Shown: in pieces, positions 27,416 through 35,847 of the stretch
Layout of the letters: every line of letters begins with the position of its first letter
Numbering within the stretch: position 1 is the first letter of the stretch
From: Plantactinospora mayteni
Lineage (GTDB): Bacteria; Actinomycetota; Actinomycetes; Mycobacteriales; Micromonosporaceae
Assembly (NCBI RefSeq): GCF_016862935.1
Contig: NZ_BONX01000065.1
Location: 19,805 to 83,804 of the forward strand
DNA: 64,000 nt
Direction of reading: 5' to 3'
Program-made: the position numbers and the translations under genes
Notes under the pieces: model-generated
Told to the model about the DNA's origin: nothing
Seen by the model: only the letters and a program-made list of their open reading frames with translations
The model's database searches: none

Positions 27416-28563
27416 CCCGTCCCACGAGCCGACGAACCGTCCTCGGCGCGCTGGGCGCCGCCTCCCTGGCCGGTACGGCGCTCGTCGCCGCGCCCGGCAC
27501 CGCCCATGCCGCACCACCGAAGGATCTGCGGCCCGGCGGCGCGTACGACCGGCTCGTGGCTGGGCGGGCCGCACAAGACATGTTCTCCGGAACCGTGCTC
27601 ATCGCCCACCACGGCCGGCCGGTGCTGGTGTGCGCCCACGGCATGGCCAACAAGGACCAGTCCATACCGAACCGACCGGACACGGTCTTCTGGCTCGCGT
27701 CCATCACGAAAACCTTCACCGCACTCGCGATCGCCCAACTGGTCCAGCAGGGCAAGCTGGCGTTCCACGACACCCTCGGCGCGCATCTCGCTGGCTTCCC
27801 CACCGAGCAGGCGAGCACGGTCACGGTCCACCAGCTGCTCACCCACACCTCCGGCGTCGGCCGGCCCGCCATCGGCGGTGGGACCCCACCCGGACTGGAT
27901 TGGAACGGCTTCGACGAGGTGATGGACGGCACTCTCGCGCTCATCCGGCAGACGCCGCTGCAGTTCACCCCCGGCACCCGATACGCGTACAGCAACGACG
28001 GCTTCTTCGTCCTCGGCGCGATCGTGGCGAAGGTGACCGGACAGTCGTACTTCGACTACATCCGCCAACATGTCTTCTCACCCGCCGGCATGACTCGCAC
28101 CGACTTCTTCAGCCGAGCCCAGGTGTTGGCCAACAACGCCATCGCCCGGCCCTACTGGACCCAGCGTGACGGCACCCGTGCCGACTTCATCACCAGCCCC
28201 TACGCGCCGTACACCACCGGGCCGGCGGGCGGTGCCTACTCAACGGTGACCGACCTGCTCGCCTTCGCCCGTGCGCTGACCGCCGGCAAACTGCTCGACC
28301 CCGCGTTCGTCGACGTCATCACCAGCGGAAAGCATGCCCTGCCACCGTCACAGCCACCGAGCCAGGTCGAGTTCTACGGGTACGGCTACCTCAACACAAT
28401 CCTCAACAACCGGCGCATCGTCGGACACTCCGGCAGCGGCCCCGGCGCAGCCAACCGCCTGGACATCTACCCCGACCTGAACTGGGTCTCCATCGTGCTC
28501 AGCAACTACGACACCACGATCAACCCGATCATCGAACTCGAACGCAACCTCGTCACCAGATAA
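27412..28563 (+). CDS. serine hydrolase, beta-lactamase/PBP fold
   Basis: A 383-residue secreted protein. The ATG at 27412 overlaps the stop of the carboxypeptidase gene with AGGAG just upstream. Tat-type signal (SRRTVLGALGAASLAGTALV). Active-site motifs: S97-I-T-K100 (SxxK), Y193-S-N195 (YxN), LLTHTSGV, and GHSGSG in place of KTG. This is the class C/D,D-peptidase (S12) family, including esterases and peptidases. Given the operon, a role in peptidoglycan turnover is likely, but substrate specificity is not readable. Confidence 0.88.
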   Translation: MTRPTSRRTVLGALGAASLAGTALVAAPGTAHAAPPKDLRPGGAYDRLVAGRAAQDMFSGTVLIAHHGRPVLVCAHGMANKDQSIPNRPDTVFWLASITKTFTALAIAQLVQQGKLAFHDTLGAHLAGFPTEQASTVTVHQLLTHTSGVGRPAIGGGTPPGLDWNGFDEVMDGTLALIRQTPLQFTPGTRYAYSNDGFFVLGAIVAKVTGQSYFDYIRQHVFSPAGMTRTDFFSRAQVLANNAIARPYWTQRDGTRADFITSPYAPYTTGPAGGAYSTVTDLLAFARALTAGKLLDPAFVDVITSGKHALPPSQPPSQVEFYGYGYLNTILNNRRIVGHSGSGPGAANRLDIYPDLNWVSIVLSNYDTTINPIIELERNLVTR

Positions 28564-28764
28564 CCCGATGGCGCCTGCACCGGGCCAACACGGGTAACCA
28601 AAGCCCACGGCCCGGTCAGGCAACCGGTCAGGCAAATCGAGGATCCACGACTACCACATCGGCTGCCACCAACCAATCCGCCCGTGACGAGAAGGCCCAA
28701 CGATGCGGGCGACTCGCAACCGCCGGCGATGGTCGGCACGCGACGTCCCGCCTTGGGCTAGGGG
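28564..28764. other. short intergenic interval
   Basis: After the hydrolase stop there is a weak inverted repeat (CCGGGCC about 28579, GGCCCGG about 28608) that could terminate transcription. Nothing else is seen. Confidence 0.3.
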
Positions 28765-28986
28765 CTACCGCGCCACGATGGCAGTCGCGGGTCTCCGCAA
28801 GCTGGGACCGAGCGCGTGCTCGGAGACGTTGAGGGCCGCAGCGAACCACGCCCCGCCTTGATCGAACGCACTGTCATCGGCAGTTCCGGGCGCCTGCGTG
28901 CGCCGTGCGCCGTCACGTTGCGTGAGGCGCGAATCGCGGTAGATCCGCGAGCTGATCTTGGTTGCCGTGCCGAGGGACCCGGCCAC
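28765..28986 (-). CDS. small hypothetical protein starting within the 35-bp repeat
   Basis: A 73-residue frame from GTG 28986 (AGSLGTATKISSRIYRDSRL and on). Its start codon lies inside the 28982-29016 repeat, at the same place where a second small ORF starts in the other repeat copy. It is divergent from the WD40 gene. No family is recognised. The shared start context is the main reason to take it seriously. Confidence 0.4.
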   Translation of the reverse strand: MAGSLGTATKISSRIYRDSRLTQRDGARRTQAPGTADDSAFDQGGAWFAAALNVSEHALGPSLRRPATAIVAR

Positions 28987-29016
28987 GGCCCCGGCGTTGT
29001 TCTTCTATGCCCGGTT
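28982..29016. repeat. 35-bp direct repeat, copy 1
   Basis: Identical to 31867-31901 at 34 of 35 positions. Contains GTTGTTCTTCTATGCCCGGTT. On the minus strand it includes the GTG start of a 73-residue ORF, and on the plus strand it is 32-66 bases upstream of the WD40 gene. It may be a shared regulatory region or the edge of a duplicated cassette. Confidence 0.9.
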
Positions 29017-29047
29017 ACTCTGGCCCGGTCTTGCGGTGTGATCGTGG

Positions 29048-30949
29048 ATGGGAGGCTTGATGGGCGCCACCGAGTGGGCTGTGCAGTGGGTGAGCCGAGA
29101 TTCACGGGAGTTGGTGTGCTGCCCACCCGTTGGTTCGCCAGAAATCGAGCGAGTGTCGTACATCCGAGATCTTGCCACCGTGGTGGTGAAAGGGCGGCTG
29201 ATGGCCGTCACCGTGAGCCATCACGGACCGGTGCGGATGTGGGATCTGACCACCGGCCAACTGCATCAGTCCTTCAGGTGGCCTGGGGCGAGTGTGGTGA
29301 CGACCGCGGTCGTCGATGGGCGACCAATGATCGTGGCCGGGACCGATGACCGGACGGTACGGCTGTGGGACCTGAGCACTGGCCAACGGGTGGGTAAGCC
29401 TCTGACCGGCCACACCAACGGGGTGATCGCTCTGGCGAGCGGTGTGGTGGACGGCCGTCCGGTGGCGGTGTCTGGCTCACTGGACGGGACGGTACGGGTG
29501 TGGGATCTCGCGAAGCGGGTCGAGGTCGGTCGCCTGCTCACCCTTGGCGGCGCGGCGCACGCGGTCACCACCGCTGTGGTGGACGGTCGTCCGGTTGCGG
29601 TTTCCGGCTGTGAGGGAAAGCGGGTACGGGTCTGGGATCTGGTCACCGGGCGACAGGATGGCCCGCCGCTGATTGGGCACACGGCTTCGGTCCGGGCGGT
29701 GGCGACTGGGATTCTTGACGGCCGTACGGTCGTGGTGAGTGGCAGTTGCGATCGCACGGTTCGGGTGTGGGATCTGGCCACTGGGGAGCAGGTCGGTGAG
29801 CCGTTCGCCGGTCACACCGACGAGGTGTGGGCGGTTGCGACCGTTGTGGTGGACGGCCGTCCGGTGGCGCTCTCCGGCGATTGGGACGGGACAATACGCA
29901 TGTGGGATCTGGCCACCCGACAGCAGATCGGTGAGCCGTTCGCTGGTCACCGTGGCTATCCGCCAGTAATCGAAACCGCGGTGCTGAATGGGCGTCCGGT
30001 GGCGGTCGCCACAGCCGATGACCGAACGGTACGGGTTTGGGACCTCGCCGCTGATCATGACGTCCACCAGTCTCGCCATTCCGGCAGGGTGCGTGCCGTT
30101 ACCACGACCGTGGTTGATGGGCGGCCGGTGGTCATCACCGCCGGTGAGGACCGGACGGTGCGCGTGTGGGACTCGGCGACTGGGGAGCCGGTGGGTGAGC
30201 CGTTCACCGATCACACCGACAAGGTGTTGGCGGTTGCCGCCGCTGTGGTGGACGGTCATCCGGTGGTGGTGTCCGGCGGTGCGGACCAGACGGTGCGGGT
30301 CTGGGATCTCACGGCGGGGAAGCAGGTCAACATGTTCACCGGTCATAGCGACAAAGTGTTTGCGGTGGCGACCGCAACGGTGAATGGGCGCCCGGTGGCC
30401 GTGACTGCGGGAGATGACCGGGCGGTGTTGGTGTGGGATCTGGCCACCGGTGCGAAGGTCGGGAAGCCGTTGGCCAAGGAACGCCGACGGATGGCGGGCA
30501 TGGTCACCGGTGTCCTCAACGGCCAAGCGGTCGCGATCACCGGAGGCGTGAGGGGCGCCATCCGTATTCGGGACGTGGCGACGAACCGGCAGATCGCCGC
30601 GTATCGCAGCCCCCGCAACTACGTCGAAGTCCTGGCTGTTGGCCCGGGAAGTTCAGTCGTCCTCACCAAAGGCGACATCCAGCCTCCCCAGATCTGGGAC
30701 CTTGGCACCGCGCAACCCGTCAAGGAGTTGGCGATCGACCACGGGACCATCGGCGCCATCGGCCACCTGGACGGTACGCCCATCGCGATAACCGGCTGGA
30801 ACGAGCTGTCCGTCTGGGACCTGACCACCGGAGATCAGATCGGCGAGGCGCTCCATTTTCCTGGCCATTTAGAGGCGGTGGCGGTCGACGCGCAGGGACG
30901 CATCATCGTCTGCATCGGCAACACTGTCGCCGTACTCGCCCGGTCCTGA
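29048..30949 (+). CDS. WD40 repeat protein (two propellers)
   Basis: A 633-residue protein made almost wholly of about 13 WD repeats of the form GRPVAVSGSxDxTVRVWDLATG, enough for two seven-bladed propellers, after a short head (TEWAVQWVSRDSRELVCCPP). Start ATG 29048; ATG 29060 with GGGAGG just upstream is an alternative. Successive blades are very similar at the DNA level too (the GTGGTGGACGGNCGTCCGGTGGC core recurs), which implies recent internal duplication. No kinase, caspase or STAND domain is attached, unlike many actinobacterial WD40 proteins. Likely a scaffold; it faces a membrane protein gene and lies between two 35-bp repeats. Confidence 0.9.
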   Translation: MGGLMGATEWAVQWVSRDSRELVCCPPVGSPEIERVSYIRDLATVVVKGRLMAVTVSHHGPVRMWDLTTGQLHQSFRWPGASVVTTAVVDGRPMIVAGTDDRTVRLWDLSTGQRVGKPLTGHTNGVIALASGVVDGRPVAVSGSLDGTVRVWDLAKRVEVGRLLTLGGAAHAVTTAVVDGRPVAVSGCEGKRVRVWDLVTGRQDGPPLIGHTASVRAVATGILDGRTVVVSGSCDRTVRVWDLATGEQVGEPFAGHTDEVWAVATVVVDGRPVALSGDWDGTIRMWDLATRQQIGEPFAGHRGYPPVIETAVLNGRPVAVATADDRTVRVWDLAADHDVHQSRHSGRVRAVTTTVVDGRPVVITAGEDRTVRVWDSATGEPVGEPFTDHTDKVLAVAAAVVDGHPVVVSGGADQTVRVWDLTAGKQVNMFTGHSDKVFAVATATVNGRPVAVTAGDDRAVLVWDLATGAKVGKPLAKERRRMAGMVTGVLNGQAVAITGGVRGAIRIRDVATNRQIAAYRSPRNYVEVLAVGPGSSVVLTKGDIQPPQIWDLGTAQPVKELAIDHGTIGAIGHLDGTPIAITGWNELSVWDLTTGDQIGEALHFPGHLEAVAVDAQGRIIVCIGNTVAVLARS

Positions 30950-31098
30950 CCCGCTCCATCTGGCGGACCCCTGTCACTGGGTGCCGTTACGCCGGGGAGC
31001 GTCGTCCGCCGGGTATGTAGGAAGCCGAGAGCAGTGGTCTCGGTATACGTCGACAAGGGAGTGGCGCGGCAGGGCTGAGCTTCAGACTGTGTTCGTGG

Positions 31099-31731
31099 TC
31101 ACGGGCGGTTGGGCCATGGAACGGCCCGTAGGCGCCAACTGAGGACGAGGGTCAGGAGCGCTGCTGCGGTCGTGATCCAGTAGTTGGTGTGCCAGGATCG
31201 GCCGGTGGAGAAAGTCTTGCTGAGTAGCGATTCTGGTAGGGCTTGCTGAGCGACCACGAGTAGTGCGAACAGGGATGGCGTGGCAACGGCGGCGACCAGC
31301 GAGCCGAGGACGAGGCACAGAATCGCGCCGATGGATGTGAAGACAACCACGTTGCCGATGAGCCCGTGCAGGGGTGGGAACTGCGTGTCGGGGTGACGGG
31401 TGGTAATGACCCAGTACCAGACCGGCAGGACGGCCAGAGGGGCTGCGAACATGATCGCGGAGTAGGTCAAGTGTCCGAGCCGTGCAGATCGGTGCGCGGT
31501 GAGTTCTCGCCCGTCGAATCGTGGGGTGGTGATCGCCGGGAGGACGCTGGCTAGCGCGATGGCGACTAGCTCCGGGGTGCCCACGCCGCGAGGCGGCAGG
31601 TCGAACACCGTGCTGACCGACAGACTCAGCTCGGGAAACGCGGCAGTGATGATCAGTGCGACGACAATTGCGGTCGAGGCGACTGGCCCGCCACGGATAT
31701 GCCACAGCCCGGCGACGCGGCAACGCGTCAC
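31099..31731 (-). CDS. membrane protein, five or so segments
   Basis: A 210-residue protein with hydrophobic stretches VASTAIVVALIITAAF, VAIALASVLPAI, LTYSAIMFAAPLAVLPVWYW, VVFTSIGAILCLVLGSLVAA, FALLVVAQQAL and TTAAALLTLVLSW. The start GTG 31731 overlaps the stop of a small upstream ORF (GTGA), a sign of coupling; ATG 31758 would overlap more. It converges with the WD40 gene. No family is recognised. The context suggests a partner of the WD40 cassette. Confidence 0.65.
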   Translation of the reverse strand: MTRCRVAGLWHIRGGPVASTAIVVALIITAAFPELSLSVSTVFDLPPRGVGTPELVAIALASVLPAITTPRFDGRELTAHRSARLGHLTYSAIMFAAPLAVLPVWYWVITTRHPDTQFPPLHGLIGNVVVFTSIGAILCLVLGSLVAAVATPSLFALLVVAQQALPESLLSKTFSTGRSWHTNYWITTAAALLTLVLSWRLRAVPWPNRP

Positions 31732-31871
31732 GTGAGGCTGGCGGGTGAGAGTAGGCATGCTCGGATCAGCTGTTGGTTGGTCCGGACGAACTCGATGAGT
31801 TGCTCGGCGTCCATGGTCGTCAGTTTTTGCGCTGCTGGCGGGGGTTGGGCTGGTGCCACGGTGTTCGCCAC
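31728..31871 (-). CDS. 47-residue protein coupled to the membrane protein
   Basis: GTG 31871 lies inside the second 35-bp repeat. The protein is Pro/Ala-rich at first (APAQPPPAAQKL) and then helical and acidic (TTMDAEQLIEFVRTNQQLIR). Its TGA overlaps the GTG of the downstream membrane-protein gene. It is too regular to be a chance frame, but no family is recognised. It could be a short effector-associated peptide or leader. Confidence 0.5.
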   Translation of the reverse strand: MANTVAPAQPPPAAQKLTTMDAEQLIEFVRTNQQLIRACLLSPASLT

Positions 31872-31901
31872 GGCCGCGGCGTTGTTCTTCTATGCCCGGT
31901 T
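31867..31901. repeat. 35-bp direct repeat, copy 2
   Basis: Matches 28982-29016 at 34 of 35 positions, same orientation. It ends immediately next to the ISAs1 region, whose transposase stop is at 31915. It carries the GTG start of the 47-residue ORF on the minus strand. Confidence 0.9.
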
Positions 31902-31914
31902 TGATCATGGTTTG

Positions 31915-33231
31915 CTAGATGTTGTAGACGGCGAAGGTGTCGGTGCGGTCGTGGAGATCGCGGCGAGCGTGGGCGATGTTGGCGCGTCCGGCGAGGCGGA
32001 AGGTGTTCAGTGCCAGGTTGCGGAAGGCTGCCAAGTTGCGTGGAGCCGCACCGGTCCTGAGCTGGGAGTCGTCCTCGCTGAAGGTGACGTCCCTGGTCCA
32101 ATGGAGACGATTTTCCACGGTCCAGTGGCCTCTGGCGTAGTGGTTGAGGTGGTGCGGGCCGGCCTGAGTGGCGTCCAGGCTGACGATGCCGTAGATGATC
32201 TGTTTGCTGGTGCGGACCCCGTCGAGGCCGCCGGTGTCGCGGCGTAGTCGGAAGGCTTCCCGGGCGCCGGGGAACAGGGTGTCGTCGCAGGCGGCGACGC
32301 GGATCGTGCGGCGTTCGGTGCGTCCGTGTCCCCGGTCGCCGGTGATGTCGGTGGTGTCGGCGAACTTGGTGTCGGCGCCGGATAGCAGCGCCTGGGCGGC
32401 CTGCAGGGCGAGCGGCTGGTTGCCTTTGAGGATCAGCATGTAGTGGGCGTTCAGGGGCCCGGTGATCAGCTGGGCGGTCTTCTTCGTGGTGTGCAGTGCG
32501 TCGAGGGTGAGCAGCATGCCGGCCACGTCCAGGGGCGTGAGCAGGTCGCTGGTCACGGTGGTCTCGCCGCGCTTGTCGCCGACCTGACGCTGGCCCAGGA
32601 TCACCGCCCGGTCGTGGGTGACCGCGGCGACCAGGAACACCTGCCCGACCCCGGTGCGGGTGCCATGCAACAGCTTGCCGTCGATCGCGACCGCGGGCAG
32701 CAGCCCGGCCGGCGCCGGATGGGTCACCGCCCGCGTCGCGGTGCGGCGCTGCTCACGTTCGGCGGGTTCGTCCTCGGCGGCGGGCACCTGCGGGGCCGGG
32801 GCGTCTCCACGCACGACGTCGGCCAGGTAACCGCAGGTCGCCAAGTCGAGGGCGTCGCCGTCGACCGCTTGCAGGACCCGCCGGAACGTACGCTCGCTGG
32901 GCACCAGGTAGCGGCCGGTCAGCGGGTTTCGCCGGGCTCCGAGACTGCGCAGGACATCTTGCGGGGTCCGCGCCGCCCACTGCCGGATCGCTGTCAGTCC
33001 GTCATTGCCGGTCACCAGCGTGGCGCACGCGGTCAGCACCAGGATCACCAGAAGCGGATGGCGAAGCCCCCGCAGCCGGCGCGGGTCCGGCACCTGCCGC
33101 AACCGCGCCACCAACGGAGACACCATTGACAACGGATCGGCCACACCCGGATCCGCAGCGAGTTCGGCCTCCCACAACGCCAGATCGGCGAGGTGGTCAA
33201 CAACAGGGTCGATCAGGGAAGATGACGTCAC
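31915..33231 (-). CDS. ISAs1 family transposase
   Basis: A full-length 438-residue transposase: the N-terminal zone RLRQVPDPRRLRGLRHPLLV and LTGNDGLTAIRQW-like segment (VTGNDGLTAIRQWAAR), LPAVAIDGKLLHGTR (first Asp), VAGMLLTLDALHTTKKTAQL (second Asp), YMLILKGNQ and a C-terminal HWTVENRLHWTRDVTFSEDD (Glu). All DDE residues are present. Start GTG 33231, which sits in a large inverted repeat. No clear terminal repeat pair or target duplication could be assigned. Probably functional. Confidence 0.9.
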   Translation of the reverse strand: MTSSSLIDPVVDHLADLALWEAELAADPGVADPLSMVSPLVARLRQVPDPRRLRGLRHPLLVILVLTACATLVTGNDGLTAIRQWAARTPQDVLRSLGARRNPLTGRYLVPSERTFRRVLQAVDGDALDLATCGYLADVVRGDAPAPQVPAAEDEPAEREQRRTATRAVTHPAPAGLLPAVAIDGKLLHGTRTGVGQVFLVAAVTHDRAVILGQRQVGDKRGETTVTSDLLTPLDVAGMLLTLDALHTTKKTAQLITGPLNAHYMLILKGNQPLALQAAQALLSGADTKFADTTDITGDRGHGRTERRTIRVAACDDTLFPGAREAFRLRRDTGGLDGVRTSKQIIYGIVSLDATQAGPHHLNHYARGHWTVENRLHWTRDVTFSEDDSQLRTGAAPRNLAAFRNLALNTFRLAGRANIAHARRDLHDRTDTFAVYNI

Positions 33232-33296
33232 GAGCGCGACTCCAGCGATGATCTTCAGGACTAGACACCCGAAAGATCATCAGGAGTCGCGCTCGT
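33230..33296. repeat. inverted repeat over the ISAs1 transposase start
   Basis: Arms 33230-33255 and 33273-33296 share ACGAGCGCGACTCC and ATGATCTT on complementary strands, with a two-base length difference in the middle. The arm includes the transposase start codon, so a transcript reading in from outside would hide the start in a hairpin. Confidence 0.75.
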
Positions 33297-33455
33297 CCTG
33301 CAACTCACATCTCGCCCGGTTCTCAACACGGACAGAACGCCTCAACCCGGAACAACGCCGGGGCCGTGGGGGCTACCCGACCTCGTCACCGAAGTCGACG
33401 GCGGGCGCTGCTCGCCGGTGTCGGTCGCACCGAGGGGCGTGCATCTGGTTGAGCG
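33297..33455. other. short intergenic interval
   Basis: Nothing recognised; probably includes the outer end of the ISAs1 element. Confidence 0.3.
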
Positions 33456-34070
33456 TCATGTGGGTTGGCGGTCGTGTACCGGGAGGAGCAGCCACCGAGC
33501 GAAGCAGCTCTGGTCGTCAATCTTGGTGTACCACCTGACTCTGAGCCTGTATCCGTTGCCGCGGGCTGGCAGGAGCAGTCCCGTGTCCGGCTCCCGTGAC
33601 GGAGGTCCATGTTCAAGCGGCGGCGGGCCTGATTGAGGCGGCGACAGCGGCATCGCGTGCTCGCCTATTCCGTCGAGGGCGGCGCTGAAGATTGCGAGAT
33701 CGCCACTGGGAACGCTGAGGGCATCACCGACATCATCGATGGCCGATGGATGATTCAGCGCCGATTCGAGGGTTCTGCGATAGTCCGGGCCCGAGGCCTG
33801 GACTATCGCCAAGGTGCCCTCCGCGGACTCGAACACCTCCATCCAGCTGTCGTCACGAACGACCCCGTCAGCGCCGACAAGAAGAGCGGTAGAACCGGCG
33901 ACGGCGATGCTGGTTTCCTCGGGGGTCATGTCGACGATCCGGTCGTACTCGTCGTCACTCAGGCCGCGCCAGAAACGGCGACCGGCGGCATCGACGGCGA
34001 GGTACGGTTCGCCGTTCGTCCAGAGCCGCCCGATGTGGGTCCAGGACGTATGCACGGTGACAGTATCCAT
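33456..34070 (-). CDS. Imm21-like immunity protein
   Basis: A 204-residue protein, start ATG 34070 (DTVTVHTSWTHIGRL). It has the acidic, Trp-rich pattern of the Imm21 family: YDRIVDMTPEETSIAVAGST, LLVGADG, a central acidic helix and a C-terminal RLRVRWYTKIDDQSCFARWL. In polymorphic toxin systems such proteins neutralise a cognate toxin. No toxin gene is adjacent, so this would be an orphan. Family call is by pattern and moderately secure. Confidence 0.55.
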   Translation of the reverse strand: MDTVTVHTSWTHIGRLWTNGEPYLAVDAAGRRFWRGLSDDEYDRIVDMTPEETSIAVAGSTALLVGADGVVRDDSWMEVFESAEGTLAIVQASGPDYRRTLESALNHPSAIDDVGDALSVPSGDLAIFSAALDGIGEHAMPLSPPQSGPPPLEHGPPSREPDTGLLLPARGNGYRLRVRWYTKIDDQSCFARWLLLPVHDRQPT

Positions 34071-34207
34071 ACGGCCGTCGCCGCGGCTGGCCGGTGCCCA
34101 ACGGCTTACTCTCATGCCGCGACCGGGGCGTTGCCGTTCAGCGGGTCACCGACACGGAGGGAACTCTTCTCTGCCTGCCTCGTTTGGCAGGTGGAGGGGA
34201 GGCAGGC

Positions 34208-34714
34208 ATGTCCGTTCGCACAGCTGCCCTCGCGGCAGCGACAGTACTGACAGTGGTGGGTTGTTCCGGACCACGACCAGGGGTCCACTCGCCAGCTTCA
34301 GCGGTCCCCGCCGTCGGAGCGTCGGCCGCCGAGGGCTCAACCCCGCAGCTTGGGTCCCCGCCGTCGGCGATCCGTGTTGTCAGCGCGGACCAGGCCGACC
34401 TCCATCTGTGGGTAAGCAATCAGTCGTTCAAGGATGATCCGGTCATCTTCACGGTGGCCATCGACGGCATCGTGGTTGTCGCGCAGCCCTTCGAGGTCGG
34501 GAGCCAACACAACTGGATCCTGTTCCCGATCAAGGCTTCGCCCGGACGTCACATCGTGGACGTCGTCTCGGATACGGGCGTCGAGGTGCAGGAGCCCTTC
34601 ACGCTGCCGGAGACAGGACGACGCTACGCCGTGATCGACTATTGGACCTACCCAGGGGATGGAGATCGACGTATCACGTGGCAGTTCCGGTCCGATCCGG
34701 TGGCCTTTCTGTAG
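34208..34714 (+). CDS. lipoprotein of unknown function
   Basis: A 168-residue protein from ATG 34208 with GGAGGGGAGG upstream. The N terminus is a lipoprotein signal ending TVLTVVGC (Cys at 19), followed by a Ser/Pro/Ala linker and an about 110-residue beta-rich domain (LHLWVSNQSFKDDPVIFTVA, HIVDVVSDTGVEVQEPF). The domain has an immunoglobulin-like strand pattern. Membrane-anchored on the outer face. Function unknown. Confidence 0.75.
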   Translation: MSVRTAALAAATVLTVVGCSGPRPGVHSPASAVPAVGASAAEGSTPQLGSPPSAIRVVSADQADLHLWVSNQSFKDDPVIFTVAIDGIVVVAQPFEVGSQHNWILFPIKASPGRHIVDVVSDTGVEVQEPFTLPETGRRYAVIDYWTYPGDGDRRITWQFRSDPVAFL

Positions 34715-35074
34715 GGCGGCGGTCTCGTGCGACCCGTCCGCTGCCTGCGACGGCGTCGCCGAGACGGTCTCCGGCATCCATCGAGGAACAACCCACCGCC
34801 GACGCCACGCGCCGATCGGTCCTGTTCAACCTCGACGCCCCCGACGTGGTCACCGTAACCTGCGCGCCATCCGTAGCTAAACCTCGCGGACAACCTCTTC
34901 TGCTGACCGAGCGTCACACACCGTCATAGTTGGCCGATCAAGGCCGTGCTCGGTCGTGGCAGCCGATGAGCGGATGTTTTCATGCCGCCTTGCGGGACTA
35001 CGCTCGTGGCGTGACGGACGCCGTGGAACCGAGGGTCGGCATGGCCATCAGCATCCGGGCGACGCGATGTTGTC
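34715..35074. other. gap without supported gene
   Basis: About 360 bases. Short frames only, with no motifs and no obvious terminator. Confidence 0.35.
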
Positions 35075-35512
35075 GTGGTGGATCCGGATCGGTTCCTGGT
35101 CGCGGCACGTCAGGCGCTGCGCGACCGCGACCCGGATCTGACCGGCGCCGAGGCAACCGATGCGGTAGCCGACGTATATGACGCCGTGCATGTACTGCTT
35201 GACCGGGACGGAGCCCTCGCCGCCGATGCCATGGATGGCGAGAGGATCGGTGTCGGTGGATCTTTGCCGGGCGTGCGGGTAGAGGATCGACCGGATTGTC
35301 TGTCGCCCGCTGGTTGGCTGCAACAGGTGGTGCTCAACGATCCACAGCCACTGCAGGATTACGGCTGCTTCCTTCCCGAGGATCCCTTCGCGGTGCCTCG
35401 CATCGAGGACGCCCGGTGGGAGCGCACCTCGGATACTGCTTGGTGGGTGATTGCACAGGAGCATGGGTGGATCCGGCCCGCGCCCTCACACCGAGCAGCC
35501 AAGGACTTCTAA
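35075..35512 (+). CDS. hypothetical protein
   Basis: A 145-residue acidic protein from GTG 35075: an N-terminal helical half (DPDLTGAEATDAVADVYDAV) and a Trp-rich C-terminal half (LSPAGWLQQVVLND, TSDTAWWVIAQEHGW). It converges with the next gene, stops overlapping by two bases. No family recognised. Confidence 0.55.
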   Translation: MVDPDRFLVAARQALRDRDPDLTGAEATDAVADVYDAVHVLLDRDGALAADAMDGERIGVGGSLPGVRVEDRPDCLSPAGWLQQVVLNDPQPLQDYGCFLPEDPFAVPRIEDARWERTSDTAWWVIAQEHGWIRPAPSHRAAKDF

Positions 35513-35847
35513 GCTGGGTCACTCGTTGCGGAGTCACGAGCTGGGGCCGGTACGTCGGCGGCCAGTTTGATCTGATCCCAGTCGGTCAACGGTTGGCTGT
35601 TGCCGTTGTAGGGCTTGACGTAGTCGCGCAACGCACCGGCCGCCGGTCCAACGATCTGCGGGAGGATGAGTCCGGGAGAGACGGGACTCGCCTTGAGCAC
35701 GGTTGCCTCAGCGTGGAGCCAGACCGTGTCGCACTCCTCGCAGACCCAAAGGCTGGTGCTCGTTGCTACCACGACGCATTGCAGAACCCAGCCTCGCTCG
35801 CAGGCGCCGCACAGGTACTTCTCGAGTCCGGCGAACCGGTGCTCCAT
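35509..35847 (-). CDS. hypothetical protein with zinc-ribbon-like cysteines
   Basis: A 112-residue protein from ATG 35847 (MEHRFAGLEKYLCGACERGW). Two CxxC pairs (CGAC and CEEC, 20 residues apart) form a plausible zinc knuckle. The C-terminal part is helical with PLTDWDQIKLAADVPAPA. An earlier ATG at 35868 is possible. It overlaps the end of the upstream propeller gene by about 80 bases. Function unknown. Confidence 0.5.
   Translation of the reverse strand: MEHRFAGLEKYLCGACERGWVLQCVVVATSTSLWVCEECDTVWLHAEATVLKASPVSPGLILPQIVGPAAGALRDYVKPYNGNSQPLTDWDQIKLAADVPAPARDSATSDPA

Noticed and set aside
31699..32247. Plus-strand open frame crossing the 35-bp repeat and the transposase end
   Set aside because: It spans a mobile-element boundary and is antisense to supported genes; no motif.
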